A stretch of 64,000 nt of DNA from Streptomyces gilvus (lineage in GTDB: Bacteria > Actinomycetota > Actinomycetes > Streptomycetales > Streptomycetaceae). The notes below the pieces were generated by a model. The model had not been told where the DNA came from. It saw only the letters and a program-made list of their open reading frames with translations, and ran no database searches. How positions within the stretch are numbered: the stretch's first letter is position 1; the number at the start of each line of letters is the position of its first letter. Of this stretch, positions 25,390-34,497 are shown piece by piece. The stretch is taken from positions 1-64,000 of the forward strand of contig NZ_JAKWBE010000021.1 of the NCBI RefSeq assembly GCF_022513565.1, given 5' to 3'. The translations under genes and the position numbers were made by a program.

Positions 25390-25778
25390 GACGAATCCTT
25401 CTGTTCGGGATGAGGGGTTCGGGCAGCCGAGTGGCGCCTTCTGGCTGCGGCGGCAGTGGTCGCAAGACAGAGTGCGCACCCACACGCCGCTTAAGGCCAC
25501 CGACACCGGTGTCAGTCCGCAGAGGAGCGCCGCCAAGGGGGCAGCAGCACCATCTGATGGACAGTGCGGCGCAGCTCGGGGTGGGTGATCAACACACCCG
25601 TAGCGCCAGGGTGCTCATGTCGCCGGCGTTGACTTCTCGTTCGTGACGAGGACCGTCCCTCAGAGGTGGATTACGGGACGGCCACTCGAGTCATAGCCCA
25701 GGCAGGTCGCGGCCGATCCTTTTGGTCATATCCGGCTGCGACCCAAACAGATGAGAAGTCTCTCATCGGATCTCAGGT
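25390..25778. promoter_or_regulatory. Intergenic region before the AveC-like gene
   Basis: 389 bases with no convincing gene. It must hold the promoter of the AveC-like gene. GATGAGA-N4-TCTCATC (25750-25767), a perfect 7-base inverted repeat, lies 11 bases past the TetR stop and may act as its terminator or as an operator. Confidence 0.5.
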
Positions 25779-26381
25779 CTATTGGTCATGGCAGAGGGGC
25801 AGAAGTACGCGGTCGACGAATCGGGCGATCCGGGCCCGATCAGGGCGGACGCCACGCACCAGAACCTCATGCAGGTAAAACGATCGCGCCACATCGGCAA
25901 CGTACTCTGCGTCGATGTCGGGCCCGATCTCTCCTCGTTCAGCCGCAGCGGTGAGGAGCGTTGAGCAGTAAGTGGTCTCGTGCCGCCGGATGAGCTCTCG
26001 CGCGAACGCACCAAGGTCGCCCGCGATCCGGGACGCGACGATCAGTCCCACCACGAGATTGGGCGACGCTTTCTCGGACGCTGCTTGATTCTGCAGATTG
26101 GCGATCAGGTCTCCGCGGAGCGTTCCCGTGCTTGCCAGGGTGTGGGATGCCGCCAGCTCTCGCTCAACCGCTCGCCGCAGGGCCGCCGCCATGAGTTCAT
26201 CCTTGTTGGCCCACCGCCGGTAGGCGGTCTTCGTGCTGGCTCCGGCCGCCTCGCACACACTGCCGACGGTGAGCTTGTCGTAGCCAACCTGGGACAAGAC
26301 CTCAAGCGCCGCGTCGAGGAGCGCCTCCTCGCGCTCACGGCTCGGTGGCCGACCGACGGCAGTCGCCGCAGGTTCTCTCAT
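25779..26381 (-). CDS. TetR family transcriptional regulator
   Basis: A 200-residue regulator with HTH near residues 20-62 (LDAALEVLSQVGYDKLTVGS, VCEAAGASTKTAYRRWANKD). The C-terminal domain resembles the TetR_C group with LRGDLIANLQNQ and VVGLIVASRIAGDLGA. Its ATG is 14 bases from a perfect dyad, so it is probably autoregulated. The AveC-like gene downstream on the same strand is the nearest candidate target. Confidence 0.88.
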   Translation of the reverse strand: MREPAATAVGRPPSREREEALLDAALEVLSQVGYDKLTVGSVCEAAGASTKTAYRRWANKDELMAAALRRAVERELAASHTLASTGTLRGDLIANLQNQAASEKASPNLVVGLIVASRIAGDLGAFARELIRRHETTYCSTLLTAAAERGEIGPDIDAEYVADVARSFYLHEVLVRGVRPDRARIARFVDRVLLPLCHDQ

Positions 26382-26394
26382 CGCTGCCTCATAG

Positions 26395-26415
26395 GAAAGG
26401 AAAGTGTTTCCTTTC
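26395..26415. promoter_or_regulatory. Perfect 21-base TetR operator
   Basis: GAAAGGAAA-N3-TTTCCTTTC, 9-base perfect arms with a GTG spacer, directly before the TetR gene. AT-rich against a GC-rich background. Very likely the autoregulatory binding site. Confidence 0.8.
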
Positions 26416-26673
26416 TCAGGCTATCGGTGCAGCTGCGCTGCCGCAAGACGGGGGCGTGTCACAAGCCGGGCCTCGAGTAGAGGGTGGTTGTGCTCAAGCG
26501 GGATGGGACCCCGGGCGCGTCGGGCTCCGCTGCGGCGAAGTAGGACGTCGCGTTCGACGGAGCGCGGCCACGCCAGCGGAAATGATCGGGTGGCTCCATG
26601 GTCTTTGCGTGATCCTGATGAGGTCCCCCGGCCCGCCCAGACCTCGAAAACCTCCACCAACACTCACCACAAA

Positions 26674-26699
26674 GGGTCGGTCAGCAAGCTGACGGACCC
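26674..26699 (-). terminator. Hairpin terminator of the symporter operon
   Basis: GGGTCGGTCAGC and GCTGACGGACCC pair over 12 positions with one mismatch and a 2-base spacer, so the true loop is larger. On the minus strand the stem is followed by TTTGTGG. It lies 17 bases past the symporter stop. Confidence 0.7.
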
Positions 26700-26715
26700 A
26701 TATGAATGATCGAGG

Positions 26716-28350
26716 CTAGGTACGGGCGGACTCGCGTCCAGGCTCCTTTCCCGTCAGAAGTCGGTACTCGACGAGCCGGAAATCGAGTTCGTGGTCATCG
26801 CGGGAGGTGACGCTGCCGAGCCATCCGAGGAAGAACGTCGCAGGCAACGCGACCAGCCCCGGGGACACGAACGGATACCAGTTGAAGTGCGCGTCTGGAA
26901 ACAGTGCCATGCGGGTCCCCGAGACTGTGGGCGACAGGATCGTCAAGATGGCGCACAGCGAAAGCCCACCGTGGACGGACAACAGAAGTCCTCGGCGATT
27001 GAACCGACGCCAGAAGAACGAGTAGATCAACACGGGAAAGATGCAGGACGCTGCGACGTTCAACGACAACGAGGCCAGGAACTGCGTCGGATACCGGTGG
27101 AGAGCAGCAGCGGCCGACAGGCCCACCACACCCATCACGACGGCGGCCACCCGCAGTGCCCGCATCTCCTCGGGCTCGGTACGGTCCTTGCCTGATGCGA
27201 ACACATCGTGGGCGCACGAGACGGCGGCCGCGAAGGTCGCACTTGTCACGGTCGAGAGCACGGCGAGAAAGACCACACACGCCACGACGACAATGATTGC
27301 TACGCGTCCCTGCGATCCGTCACTGAGGACGCTCGACGCCAGTTGGATCTGGGCCGCCTCTCCGGAGGCATCGACCGCGAGGATGTTGGCGCCACCCAGC
27401 ACCGCAGCCGCCGCGAAGCCCGCGGTGATCAGGAGGAGGACGAAGAGGGCGATGAGTCCCGAGGCGATGCTCAGGGAACGTCGTGCCGCCTGTCCGCTTT
27501 GGGACGCGCTGATCCGCAGGATCATGTGAGGCACCAGGGCGAGACCGAGGACGGCGACCACATGAGCGCCGACCAGGTCGACTGCCCCGAGATGCGGCAC
27601 TCGCGGCCAGAGACCCGGCTTCAGATAGCCGTCCGGTTTCACGCTCTTTTCCACCGCGGCCGACAGCAGCGACCCGGGATCCCAGTCGAATCTGCGGACC
27701 GCCAGCAGTGAGACCGCGGCAAGCGTCACGACGGTGATCGGCACCTTGACGACGTGCAGGAAACTGTTGCCCCGAAGACCCGCCACCGCGGCGAAGCAAG
27801 CGATGAGGCAACCGATGAGAACCGTGCACAGGACCTCGACACCGTCGGTCGGCCTGCCGATCAGGACGGCCGCGCTGATGCCGGCGGCTCTGAGCTGCAC
27901 GATGAGGAGGGGCATGGAGACGGCCAGCGTCACCATGGTCGCGGCGATCCGGGGCGCCGTCCCGGAAGCGCGCATGCTGAAGAGGTCACCGAGGGTGTAA
28001 CAGCCACTGTTGTGCATCTTCTGAGCGAGGAGCAGCAGCACGGCGAGCCCGAACAGGCAGTCCATGGCGTAGATGACCCCGTCGTAACCGAACAGGGCGA
28101 TGCCCCCGGAGAGCGTAAACAGGGCGACGACCGAGATCTGCTCGCCCGCCATCGCGAAGCCGTTGAACAGGGGGGAGAGGGAACGGTTCGCCAGGTATAG
28201 CTTCTCCGGTGTGTTCTCCTCCACCGCAGCGAGCGTGAAGAGCCACAGCAGCGATAGACCGATGATGATCATGAAGGCGATGATCACGGGCCGTCTCGCG
28301 TCCGGACCAACCGGGTCCAATACGGCCGAGCTCAGGATGTCCACCGTCAT
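26716..28350 (-). CDS. Sodium:solute symporter (SSS family), acetate-permease-like
   Basis: A 544-residue membrane protein with about 13 helices. LYLANRSLSPLFNGFAMAGE, IALFGYDGVIYAMDCLFGLA and the ending LVEYRLLTGKEPG resemble ActP/MctC-type monocarboxylate symporters. The ATG at 28350 overlaps the stop of the DUF485 gene (ATGA) with AGGTGG before it. SSS/DUF485 pairs usually import short carboxylates such as acetate or pyruvate. Next to an acyl-CoA catabolic region it may import an organic acid used there, which is inference. Confidence 0.88.
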   Translation of the reverse strand: MTVDILSSAVLDPVGPDARRPVIIAFMIIIGLSLLWLFTLAAVEENTPEKLYLANRSLSPLFNGFAMAGEQISVVALFTLSGGIALFGYDGVIYAMDCLFGLAVLLLLAQKMHNSGCYTLGDLFSMRASGTAPRIAATMVTLAVSMPLLIVQLRAAGISAAVLIGRPTDGVEVLCTVLIGCLIACFAAVAGLRGNSFLHVVKVPITVVTLAAVSLLAVRRFDWDPGSLLSAAVEKSVKPDGYLKPGLWPRVPHLGAVDLVGAHVVAVLGLALVPHMILRISASQSGQAARRSLSIASGLIALFVLLLITAGFAAAAVLGGANILAVDASGEAAQIQLASSVLSDGSQGRVAIIVVVACVVFLAVLSTVTSATFAAAVSCAHDVFASGKDRTEPEEMRALRVAAVVMGVVGLSAAAALHRYPTQFLASLSLNVAASCIFPVLIYSFFWRRFNRRGLLLSVHGGLSLCAILTILSPTVSGTRMALFPDAHFNWYPFVSPGLVALPATFFLGWLGSVTSRDDHELDFRLVEYRLLTGKEPGRESART

Positions 28351-28727
28351 CTGGTCCACCACCTGAGACCCCCGACGGGGGCAGCGCCTGACACTTCAGT
28401 GGCGGCCAGGGGCTCTTCGGTCGGATCGGACGACCGCGCGCTTCGTATCTCGCAGACCCAGGCCGTGCCCACAAAGACTACGCATTGCGCGACGACCCAC
28501 ACCATGCCCAGCGTGACATGCCCGGAAATCCGCACACCGGGAATGTCGGTGAAGGAGGACAGGAGTATGCCGACCGAGTAGGGAACCGCGTTGGCGACGA
28601 GGAAGGCGCGTTGCGCGCTGTGCAACCTTTTGCGGAAGCTGTCCACATGCTGCACCTGTGCGGCATCGCGTGTGTGGCGCGGCGTTGGCGGAAGGCCGGG
28701 GAAGGTCGGGGGAAGATGAGGGTGCAC
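28347..28727 (-). CDS. DUF485 family membrane protein
   Basis: A 126-residue protein with two transmembrane helices (FLVANAVPYSVGILLSSF; VTLGMVWVVAQCVVFVGTAW) and the RLHSAQRAF lead, matching DUF485 (YjcH-like). This family almost always precedes an ActP-type symporter. GTG 28727 has GGAGG four bases upstream. The C-terminal tail overlaps the symporter start, implying coupled translation. Role in the cell unknown; probably a partner of the symporter. Confidence 0.8.
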   Translation of the reverse strand: MHPHLPPTFPGLPPTPRHTRDAAQVQHVDSFRKRLHSAQRAFLVANAVPYSVGILLSSFTDIPGVRISGHVTLGMVWVVAQCVVFVGTAWVCEIRSARSSDPTEEPLAATEVSGAAPVGGLRWWTR

Positions 28728-29157
28728 AGAACCTCCGGGCAGTTATGGAAGCGTGAACGGCGTAGCGTTCCGTCGCCGGTGCGGGGTCTGACCGACGACG
28801 GAAGGACGACGACACGCCAAGCCCCTCGGTACCGGCACCCGTCCGGGCATCGCACCTCACGCAACATGGGGCGGGGGAATCAGCCACTGCTCGAAGCAGA
28901 GGATGATGCGTCGGGTGCCTGTCGAACCAAGGGGAGGACGACCGGCTGGGCGGACCGTCAAGACCTCGGCGGCCCTGGTCGGAGCGTGCAGGCGCGGAAG
29001 CGGCTGTTGCCGTGATGCGCGACGTCGCATGCAAGAGACTCATGGACTGTGTGACCACCTGTCAACTCACCGTGAATGGTGTGCGTCATGTCACTTCAGG
29101 GATCCGACACCTGCCTGCCGAGTTGAACGGGCGGCGAGGGTGGTAGCTGAGAAAAAC
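28728..29157. other. Non-coding gap between symporter operon and GntR gene
   Basis: About 430 bases holding the promoters of the divergent DUF485/symporter operon and the GntR regulator. No small gene with ribosome site or family match was seen. The right end becomes AT-rich where the 29158 regulatory element begins. Confidence 0.5.
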
Positions 29158-29187
29158 AGCTAACTTATCAAATTCTGCTAACCTATC
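29158..29187. promoter_or_regulatory. Paired AT-rich element before the GntR gene
   Basis: AGCTAACTTATC (29158-29169) and TGCTAACCTATC (29176-29187) are direct repeats 18 bases apart. This is the clearest pair of the element seen before most catabolic operons to the right. Location before a FadR-type regulator suggests autoregulation. Confidence 0.6.
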
Positions 29188-29249
29188 TGTGTGAGTGCTG
29201 ACAGTAGGCTGGTCTCGCTCGTCCGGCGCGAGCGGGGAGGTGGCGGAGT

Positions 29250-30035
29250 GTGACCGAGGGTGCCGAGTCGAGGACAGGACCGCGAACGCTGGGCCGACGC
29301 GTCCACGTTCCCAAGATGGCTGAACTGGTCGCGGCCCAACTGCGCCGCAAGATCGTGCGCGGCGAGCTGACCGGCGGGCAGGCCCTGCCGGCGGAGACCG
29401 TTCTGATGGAGGAGTTCTCGGTCTCACGGCCCACCTTGCGCGAGGCATTCCGCGTACTGGAGTCGGAAGCGCTGATCAGTATCCGGCGCGGCGCTCGAGG
29501 CGGCGCACGAGTTCAGGTGCCGAGGGGTGAGGCGGCGGCCCGATACGCCGGGCTGGTGCTGGAGTACCGCGGCACCACGCTCCAGGACCTCTACCAGGCA
29601 CGCAACCTGATCGAGGCTCCCTGCGCGGGGCTCCTCGCGCAGGGAGCCACCGTGGCGGACGTCGACAAGCTGCGCGCCGCTGTGCGCGAAGCCGAGATGC
29701 TGATCGATGATCCGCCGGCGTTCATCCGCGCGCACATGCAGTTCCACGCGCTGGTCGTTGACCTGTCAGGCAACGAGACTATGAGAGTGCTCAACGGCAT
29801 GGTCCGGCACATCATCGACCAGGCGAACTGGTCGCATGTGGACCTCGATGCGGGCAGTCCCGCGAACGTCGACGCGAACCGGGCCGGCTTTCGGGCGCAT
29901 GTGCGACTGGTGGAGCTGGTGGCGGCCCAGGAGGTCAAGGCGGCGGAAGAGTTGTGGCTGTCCCATCTGCAGGCCGCGGGAATGTATCTCCTGCAGAATC
30001 AGTCGATGACCACGGTGCTGGACCTACTGGGTTGA
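29250..30035 (+). CDS. GntR family regulator, FadR/FCD type
   Basis: A 261-residue regulator. The winged HTH at residues 20-90 includes LPAETVLMEEFSVSRPTLRE and the wing SIRRGARGGARV. An all-helical FCD domain (about 105-250) carries the metal/ligand His and Asp residues expected (HMQFHALVVDLSGN). FCD regulators commonly sense acyl-CoAs or organic acids. GTG 29250 follows GGAGGTGGCGGAGT. It heads the acyl-CoA catabolic region and has two copies of the shared AT-rich element in its promoter. It is the leading candidate regulator of the whole regulon (inference). Confidence 0.85.
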   Translation: MTEGAESRTGPRTLGRRVHVPKMAELVAAQLRRKIVRGELTGGQALPAETVLMEEFSVSRPTLREAFRVLESEALISIRRGARGGARVQVPRGEAAARYAGLVLEYRGTTLQDLYQARNLIEAPCAGLLAQGATVADVDKLRAAVREAEMLIDDPPAFIRAHMQFHALVVDLSGNETMRVLNGMVRHIIDQANWSHVDLDAGSPANVDANRAGFRAHVRLVELVAAQEVKAAEELWLSHLQAAGMYLLQNQSMTTVLDLLG

Positions 30036-30240
30036 GCATGCTCCGTCGTCAACCGTCCTTCCGCCCTCACGACGCCGAGCGCCTGTTTCAGCCGCCGTCG
30101 GCGCGCCGTGAGGACGCGTGTCAGTCGCCCAGGCGTACACGGCTTCGCGTGCGCAGGTGATGGGGCGGTCACCACCACGACGCAACAGTCACGTCGGCTG
30201 ACGTCCCGGCGAACCAGCGAGGCGAATCAGCCTGGTATTA

Positions 30241-30261
30241 GATAGATAATTAAGATCTATC
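30241..30261. promoter_or_regulatory. AT-rich inverted repeat before the broken ligase gene
   Basis: GATAGAT-N7-ATCTATC, perfect 7-base arms in a very AT-rich stretch 42 bases before the GTG of the pseudogene. It shares the CTATC/GATAG edge with the elements at 29158 and 62252. Confidence 0.5.
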
Positions 30262-30302
30262 ATTTCCTGACCCTCTCCTCGTTGCAGAAGGTGGACGACA
30301 TC

Positions 30303-31348
30303 GTGACTCAGGTCCCGCCCAGCCGGGAGGGCACATGGGACTACGTTCCCCACGAGTTCCGGATCCGTCATGACGACCAACGCGTCAGCATCCCGAACGC
30401 CGTGCGGGTGGCGGCCGACCGCCACCGGGAACCGGGAAGCGATCGTCGAGGGGGACCTGCGGCTGACCTTCGGTCAGTTGGAAGAGGCCATGGACGACGC
30501 CGTCCGGGCGGCGATCGCGCACGGCATCGGGCCAGGGGACCGGGTCGCGGTCTGGGCGCCGAACTCCACGCGATGGATCCTGGCCGCGCTGGCCATCCAG
30601 GGGGCCGAGGGGATCCTCGTCCCGCTCAACACCCGCTTCGGAGCTGGTCCGCCGGATCCGCGACGTTCTCCGCCCGGAGACCGTGCACAGCTGCTACGAC
30701 CTGACCGAGGCCACCTCCCTGGTCACCTCGGCCATGCCCCGGCATGACGACCTCGAGGACATCACCACCACCGTCGGCCGGGCGGCCTGGGAGATCGAGG
30801 TCCGGGTCGTCGATTCGGCGGGACGGGACCTACCGCGCGGCACCGCGGGCGAACTGCGGTGCCGGGGCTTCAACGTGATGTCGGGGTACTGGGAAGAGCC
30901 CGAGGCGACGGCGGAGGCGATCACGGCGGAGGGATCGCTGCGCACAGGGGATGTCTCGGTGATGGACGGTCACGGTTTCATCCGGATCGTCGACCGGCTC
31001 AAGGACGTCGTCATCGTCGGTGGGTTCAACGTCTATCCGGCGGAGGTCGAGCACATCCTGGGCGAGCATCCGGATGTGGAGTCCATCGCCGTGGTCGGCG
31101 TTCCGGACGAGCGGCTCAGCGAGGCCACAGCCGCCTTCGTGGTTCCGCGGCCTAACGCCGACCTGGACGTGGAGGAGTTCAGGACCTGGGCCGCCGGGCG
31201 CATCGCGGGCTTCAGGGCCCCGCGCCATGTGATGCTCGTCGAGGTGCTGCCCCGCAACGCCGGCATGAAGGTCGTGAAGAACGAACAGCGTGCCCGTGCC
31301 CGGGAGTTCGACCCGGGCGGGTCAGGATCCGGGCGGGAGAAAACCTGA
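30303..31348 (+). pseudogene. Acyl-CoA synthetase (AMP-binding) with internal deletion
   Basis: Pieces of one FadD-like ligase lie in three frames. VPPSREGTWDYVPHEFRIRH and IPNAVRVAADRHRE start from GTG 30303. NREAIVEGDLRLTFGQLEEA through ILVPLNTRF follows a shift near 30430. ELVRRIRDVLRPETVHSCYD through the normal C terminus follows a second shift near 30642. About 200-250 central residues, including the P-loop SGTTGxPK, are missing at the NTRF/ELVRR join. The C-terminal lysine region (PRNAGMKVVKNE) remains. It cannot be active. The GntR neighbour and the AT-rich promoter show it once belonged to the regulon. Confidence 0.85.
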
Positions 31349-31372
31349 CCCGTTGTGCCCACGGGCACCCGC

Positions 31373-32401
31373 CTATTCGGAGCTCTCCTGGAGCCCGGCG
31401 ATGACAGGCGTCCACAGATCGGTCTCGTGCGTGTAGGGGGCGTAGAACTGGACACGGTCGACCAGGTCACCGAAGCGCTCGAGGAGAACCGGCGCGATCT
31501 CTTCCGGGGCCCCGACGACCGCGAAGGTGTTGAGCACCTCGTCGTCGATGGCGTCTCCCATCTTGGTCCACTTGTCCAGGTCCCTGCTGAGCGACAGGGT
31601 GTGCAACTCGTCGCCCAGTTCGCCCCATCCGTGCAGTTCGAGGACGCCGCGGTAGGCCGGGGTGCTGCCGTAGAAGGCGATCTGCTCCCGGACCCCGCGG
31701 ACGGCGGAGGCCAGCGACTCCTCGGTCGTTCCGGTGGCGATCAACGGCAGGCCGATCACGTCGAAGTCGTCCATGGACCGGCCGGTCTTCTCCTGCCCCC
31801 GGCGCACGGTAGGCAGCGTGACCTCGCGCATGTAACGCTCAGTGGTGAAGCCGTGCAGGAGGATTCCGTCGCAGACCTCGCCGGCCACCTGGCACATGGC
31901 CTCGCCGACGGCGGCGATGACGATCTTGGGAGCCGGGGTTGCCAGCGGTCCCGGGGAGAAGAAGGGTGTCATGAGGGTGTGCCGGTAGAAGTCGCCCTCG
32001 AAGGACAGCTTGGTGCCGTTCTGCCAACTGTCCCAGATGGAGTGGATGGCGCTCACCATCTCCCGCATGCGGGCGGCGGGCTTGCTCCACGGCATCGAGA
32101 AGCGGCGCTCGATGTGCGGCTTGACCTGGCTGCCGAGGCCCAGAGTGAAGCGGCCCTCGGTGTAGCGCTGCAAATCCCACGCCGTGTACGCGAGGGTCAT
32201 CGGTGATCGCGCGAACGCGACCGCGATCGCGGTTCCCAGTTCCAGATCCTGGGTGGACTGGGCCGCGGCGGCCAGTGGGAGGAAGGGGTCGTGCGCGGAC
32301 TCCGAGGACCACAGGCCCGCGTAGCCCCGCTTCTCGTGATCGGCGGCCGTCTCTGCCGTCTCCTGCAGTGATCCGGCCTTCAGTTTTCCGTCTGCATGCA
32401 T
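31373..32401 (-). CDS. F420-dependent LLM-class oxidoreductase
   Basis: A 342-residue luciferase-like protein related to the actinobacterial TIGR03617-type group. It shows YAGLWSSESAHDPFLPLAAA, LELGTAIAVAFARSPMTLAY, RFTLGLGSQVKPHIERRFSM and the C-terminal TPVIAGLQES. F420-binding is expected for this group. Relatives often lie in steroid and lipid catabolic clusters. ATG 32401 has no ribosome site and sits at the AT-rich divergent promoter, so leaderless translation is possible. It is divergent from the FadA5-like thiolase. Confidence 0.87.
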   Translation of the reverse strand: MHADGKLKAGSLQETAETAADHEKRGYAGLWSSESAHDPFLPLAAAAQSTQDLELGTAIAVAFARSPMTLAYTAWDLQRYTEGRFTLGLGSQVKPHIERRFSMPWSKPAARMREMVSAIHSIWDSWQNGTKLSFEGDFYRHTLMTPFFSPGPLATPAPKIVIAAVGEAMCQVAGEVCDGILLHGFTTERYMREVTLPTVRRGQEKTGRSMDDFDVIGLPLIATGTTEESLASAVRGVREQIAFYGSTPAYRGVLELHGWGELGDELHTLSLSRDLDKWTKMGDAIDDEVLNTFAVVGAPEEIAPVLLERFGDLVDRVQFYAPYTHETDLWTPVIAGLQESSE

Positions 32402-32416
32402 GGGGACAGTGTAAAT

Positions 32417-32440
32417 GATATAGCTGATATAGTTAAACAA
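32417..32440. promoter_or_regulatory. AT-rich element in the LLM/thiolase divergent promoter
   Basis: GATATAGCT and GATATAGTT are adjacent 9-base direct repeats (32417-32425, 32426-32434), and TAGTTAAACAAT follows. It is the only AT-rich stretch in the 69-base divergent gap and resembles the elements before other operons of the region. Confidence 0.5.
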
Positions 32441-32470
32441 TTCTGTGTGGGTTCTGGTCTGGAGGAGCAC

Positions 32471-33646
32471 ATGTCGAACGTCGTCATCGTGGAGGCCGTG
32501 CGCTCTGCCGTCGGCAAGCGGAGGGGTGGTCTCTCCAAGCATCTGGCTTCCGATCTCTTCGCCGACGTCCTCGCCGGTCTGGTCACGCGCGCGGGCATCG
32601 ACTCCGGTGTCGTCGACCAGGTGACCGGCGGATGTGTGAGTCAGGTCGGGCCGCAGTCGGGCAACGTGACGCGTACCGCCTGGCTCACGGCGGGGCTCGC
32701 CGAGCGGACCGCCGGCTCGACGGTGCACGCGCAGTGCGGCTCGTCCCAGCAGGCGTTCACCCTGGCGTACGGTCTGGTCGCGGGTGGTGTGGCCGAGGTG
32801 GCCGTCACCGGCGGAGTGGAAACGATGAGTCAGGTCCCCATGGGCTCGAGTGCCCTGCCCGAGCTGGGGCCGGGCAGGACGCGGCGCTATGAGGAGCGCT
32901 ACGAGATCACCTCGCAGTTCGAGGCGGCCGATCGCATCGCCGAGGCCTGGGGCATCTCCCGCGAGCAGCTCGAGGAGTTCGCGGTCCTCTCACAGGCGCG
33001 GGCCGCCACGGCGATCGCCGAGGGCCGGTTCACGAGCCAGATCGTGCCCGTGGAGGCACCCGTCGCCGACGAGGACGGGACGATCGTCGGTTCCAGGATC
33101 ATCGACACCGACGAGGGGCCCCGCCCGACGACGCCGGAAGGCCTCGCGGGGCTGCGGGTGAACCAGCAGGACCGCCCCGGCGCGCTGCACACGGCGGGGA
33201 CGTCGTCGCAGATCGCGGACGGTGCTTCGGCTCTGCTCCTCATGACGGAGGAACGTGCCGCACAGCTCGGGCTGACGCCGCGGGCCAGGATCGTCGACTC
33301 CTTCATGACGGGAAGCGACCCGGTGATGCTGCTGACCGGGCCGATCCCGGCGACCCGGGGGATCCTGGAGCGCACCGGCCTCACCCTGGACGACATCGAC
33401 GTCGTGGAGATCAACGAGGCGTTCGCCTCGGTCGTGCTCGCCTGGCAGCAGGAGCTCAAGGCCGACCTCTCCAAGGTCAACGTAAACGGAGGCGCCATCG
33501 CGCTCGGGCACCCCCTCGGAGCGACCGGCGGTGTGCTGCTGACCAAGACCCTCAACGAGCTGGAGCGGACGCAGGGCCGCTACGGCCTGGTCACGATGTG
33601 CGTCGGGGGCGGCATGGGCACGGGGACGATCATCGAACGCCTCTGA
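32471..33646 (+). CDS. Thiolase, FadA5-like (steroid 3-ketoacyl-CoA thiolase type)
   Basis: A 391-residue thiolase, the same length as FadA5 of M. tuberculosis. The nucleophile Cys is in VHAQCGSSQQA, with NEAFASVV, the His motif GGAIALGHPLGATGG and the second Cys in MCVGGGMGTGTIIERL. The segments SQFEAADRIAEAWGISREQL and LHTAGTSSQIADGASALLL also follow FadA5. It would cleave a 3-ketoacyl-CoA to acetyl- or propionyl-CoA. GGAGGAG precedes the ATG. The substrate may be steroid-like or another bulky acyl-CoA. Confidence 0.88.
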   Translation: MSNVVIVEAVRSAVGKRRGGLSKHLASDLFADVLAGLVTRAGIDSGVVDQVTGGCVSQVGPQSGNVTRTAWLTAGLAERTAGSTVHAQCGSSQQAFTLAYGLVAGGVAEVAVTGGVETMSQVPMGSSALPELGPGRTRRYEERYEITSQFEAADRIAEAWGISREQLEEFAVLSQARAATAIAEGRFTSQIVPVEAPVADEDGTIVGSRIIDTDEGPRPTTPEGLAGLRVNQQDRPGALHTAGTSSQIADGASALLLMTEERAAQLGLTPRARIVDSFMTGSDPVMLLTGPIPATRGILERTGLTLDDIDVVEINEAFASVVLAWQQELKADLSKVNVNGGAIALGHPLGATGGVLLTKTLNELERTQGRYGLVTMCVGGGMGTGTIIERL

Positions 33647-33779
33647 ACCGGGCCTGTCGCACTCGAAGGAGGCTGGCTCGCGATGCGGGGACGTGCGCGT
33701 TGCCAAGGACCGGCCGGCGTGCGGGGTCCGGCGAGCCGAGCGGTCCGAGTCGCGCGGTCCGCGGAACCCCGCCCTCGGC

Positions 33780-34290
33780 TCAGGACTCCTGGACCGCGCC
33801 GGCGGTGATGAGCCGGCCTGCTCCGGTGCGGGGATCCCCCAGTCGATCAGGACCGCCCGCGAGTGCCCGCCCGGCAACGGGGGGAGGGCCGCTGATTCGG
33901 CCGGGTGTGCGCTGGAACCGCGGAGGCGGCGTCGGCTGACTCACCTCGAACGCGCGGGGGTGGGTTGCGCCGGCGGCGTTGCGCCAGGGGGCACGACCGG
34001 AGGTGATCCCGGGCGCTGAAAGAGCGTCAGGGAACCTGTCACTCCCTGACCGTTGAGGTCGTGACCGGCCATCGGTGCCATCGGCCCGGTCTGACCCGAT
34101 CCGGTCATCCGACCGTCCACCAGCACGACGTTGTGCTGCCAGGCATTCGTCCGGATCAAAGCCCGGCCGCTCTGCCACCCCGGGCCGGAAACCCTCGACG
34201 AGGGCATCGGCCCGCTCGACGAGGCTCAGGAGAACGGCGAGGCCCCCGGCTGCTTGAGGTCGATCGTGATCGAGCGGCACCTGCCTTGCC
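33780..34290 (-). pseudogene. Alpha-methylacyl-CoA racemase / CaiB-like gene, degraded
   Basis: Fragments of one CaiB/AMACR-type protein are spread over all three minus frames. In order they are: GRCRSITIDLKQPG; LAVLLSLVERADALVEGFRP with GVAERPGFDPDECLA; VDGRMTGSGQTGPMAPMAGH; PPPRFQRTPGRISGPPP; LPGGHSRAVLIDWGIP; and GRLITAGAVQES with the stop. At least four frameshifts and a large central deletion are present. Racemases of this type set the methyl stereochemistry of branched or steroid side-chain CoA esters before beta-oxidation. The neighbouring thiolase and SDR genes are intact. Confidence 0.8.
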
Positions 34291-34497
34291 GACGGCGGCG
34301 TCGCAGGTGAGGCAGATGGTCGCGGAAGGCACGCACAACGCCATGACGTGGTCCGCTTTCACATCGGAGCCGAGTCGGCGCCGCCAAGTGAGATGACAGA
34401 TCGGTCTGGCCGGCTCGGGGAACGGGTGCGGCGGTCGGTGCCGTATCACCCACTCCCCAAACCGAAGACCTAGCCGTCGCTCATCTCGCGGAACGAC

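Noticed and set aside
26421..26715. Short open frames between TetR and the symporter
   Set aside because: No ribosome site or conserved sequence; the region is explained by the TetR promoter and the symporter terminator.
28396..29058. 220-residue minus-strand open frame and its plus-strand counterpart
   Set aside because: It overlaps the DUF485 gene in another frame and has no homology or ribosome site.
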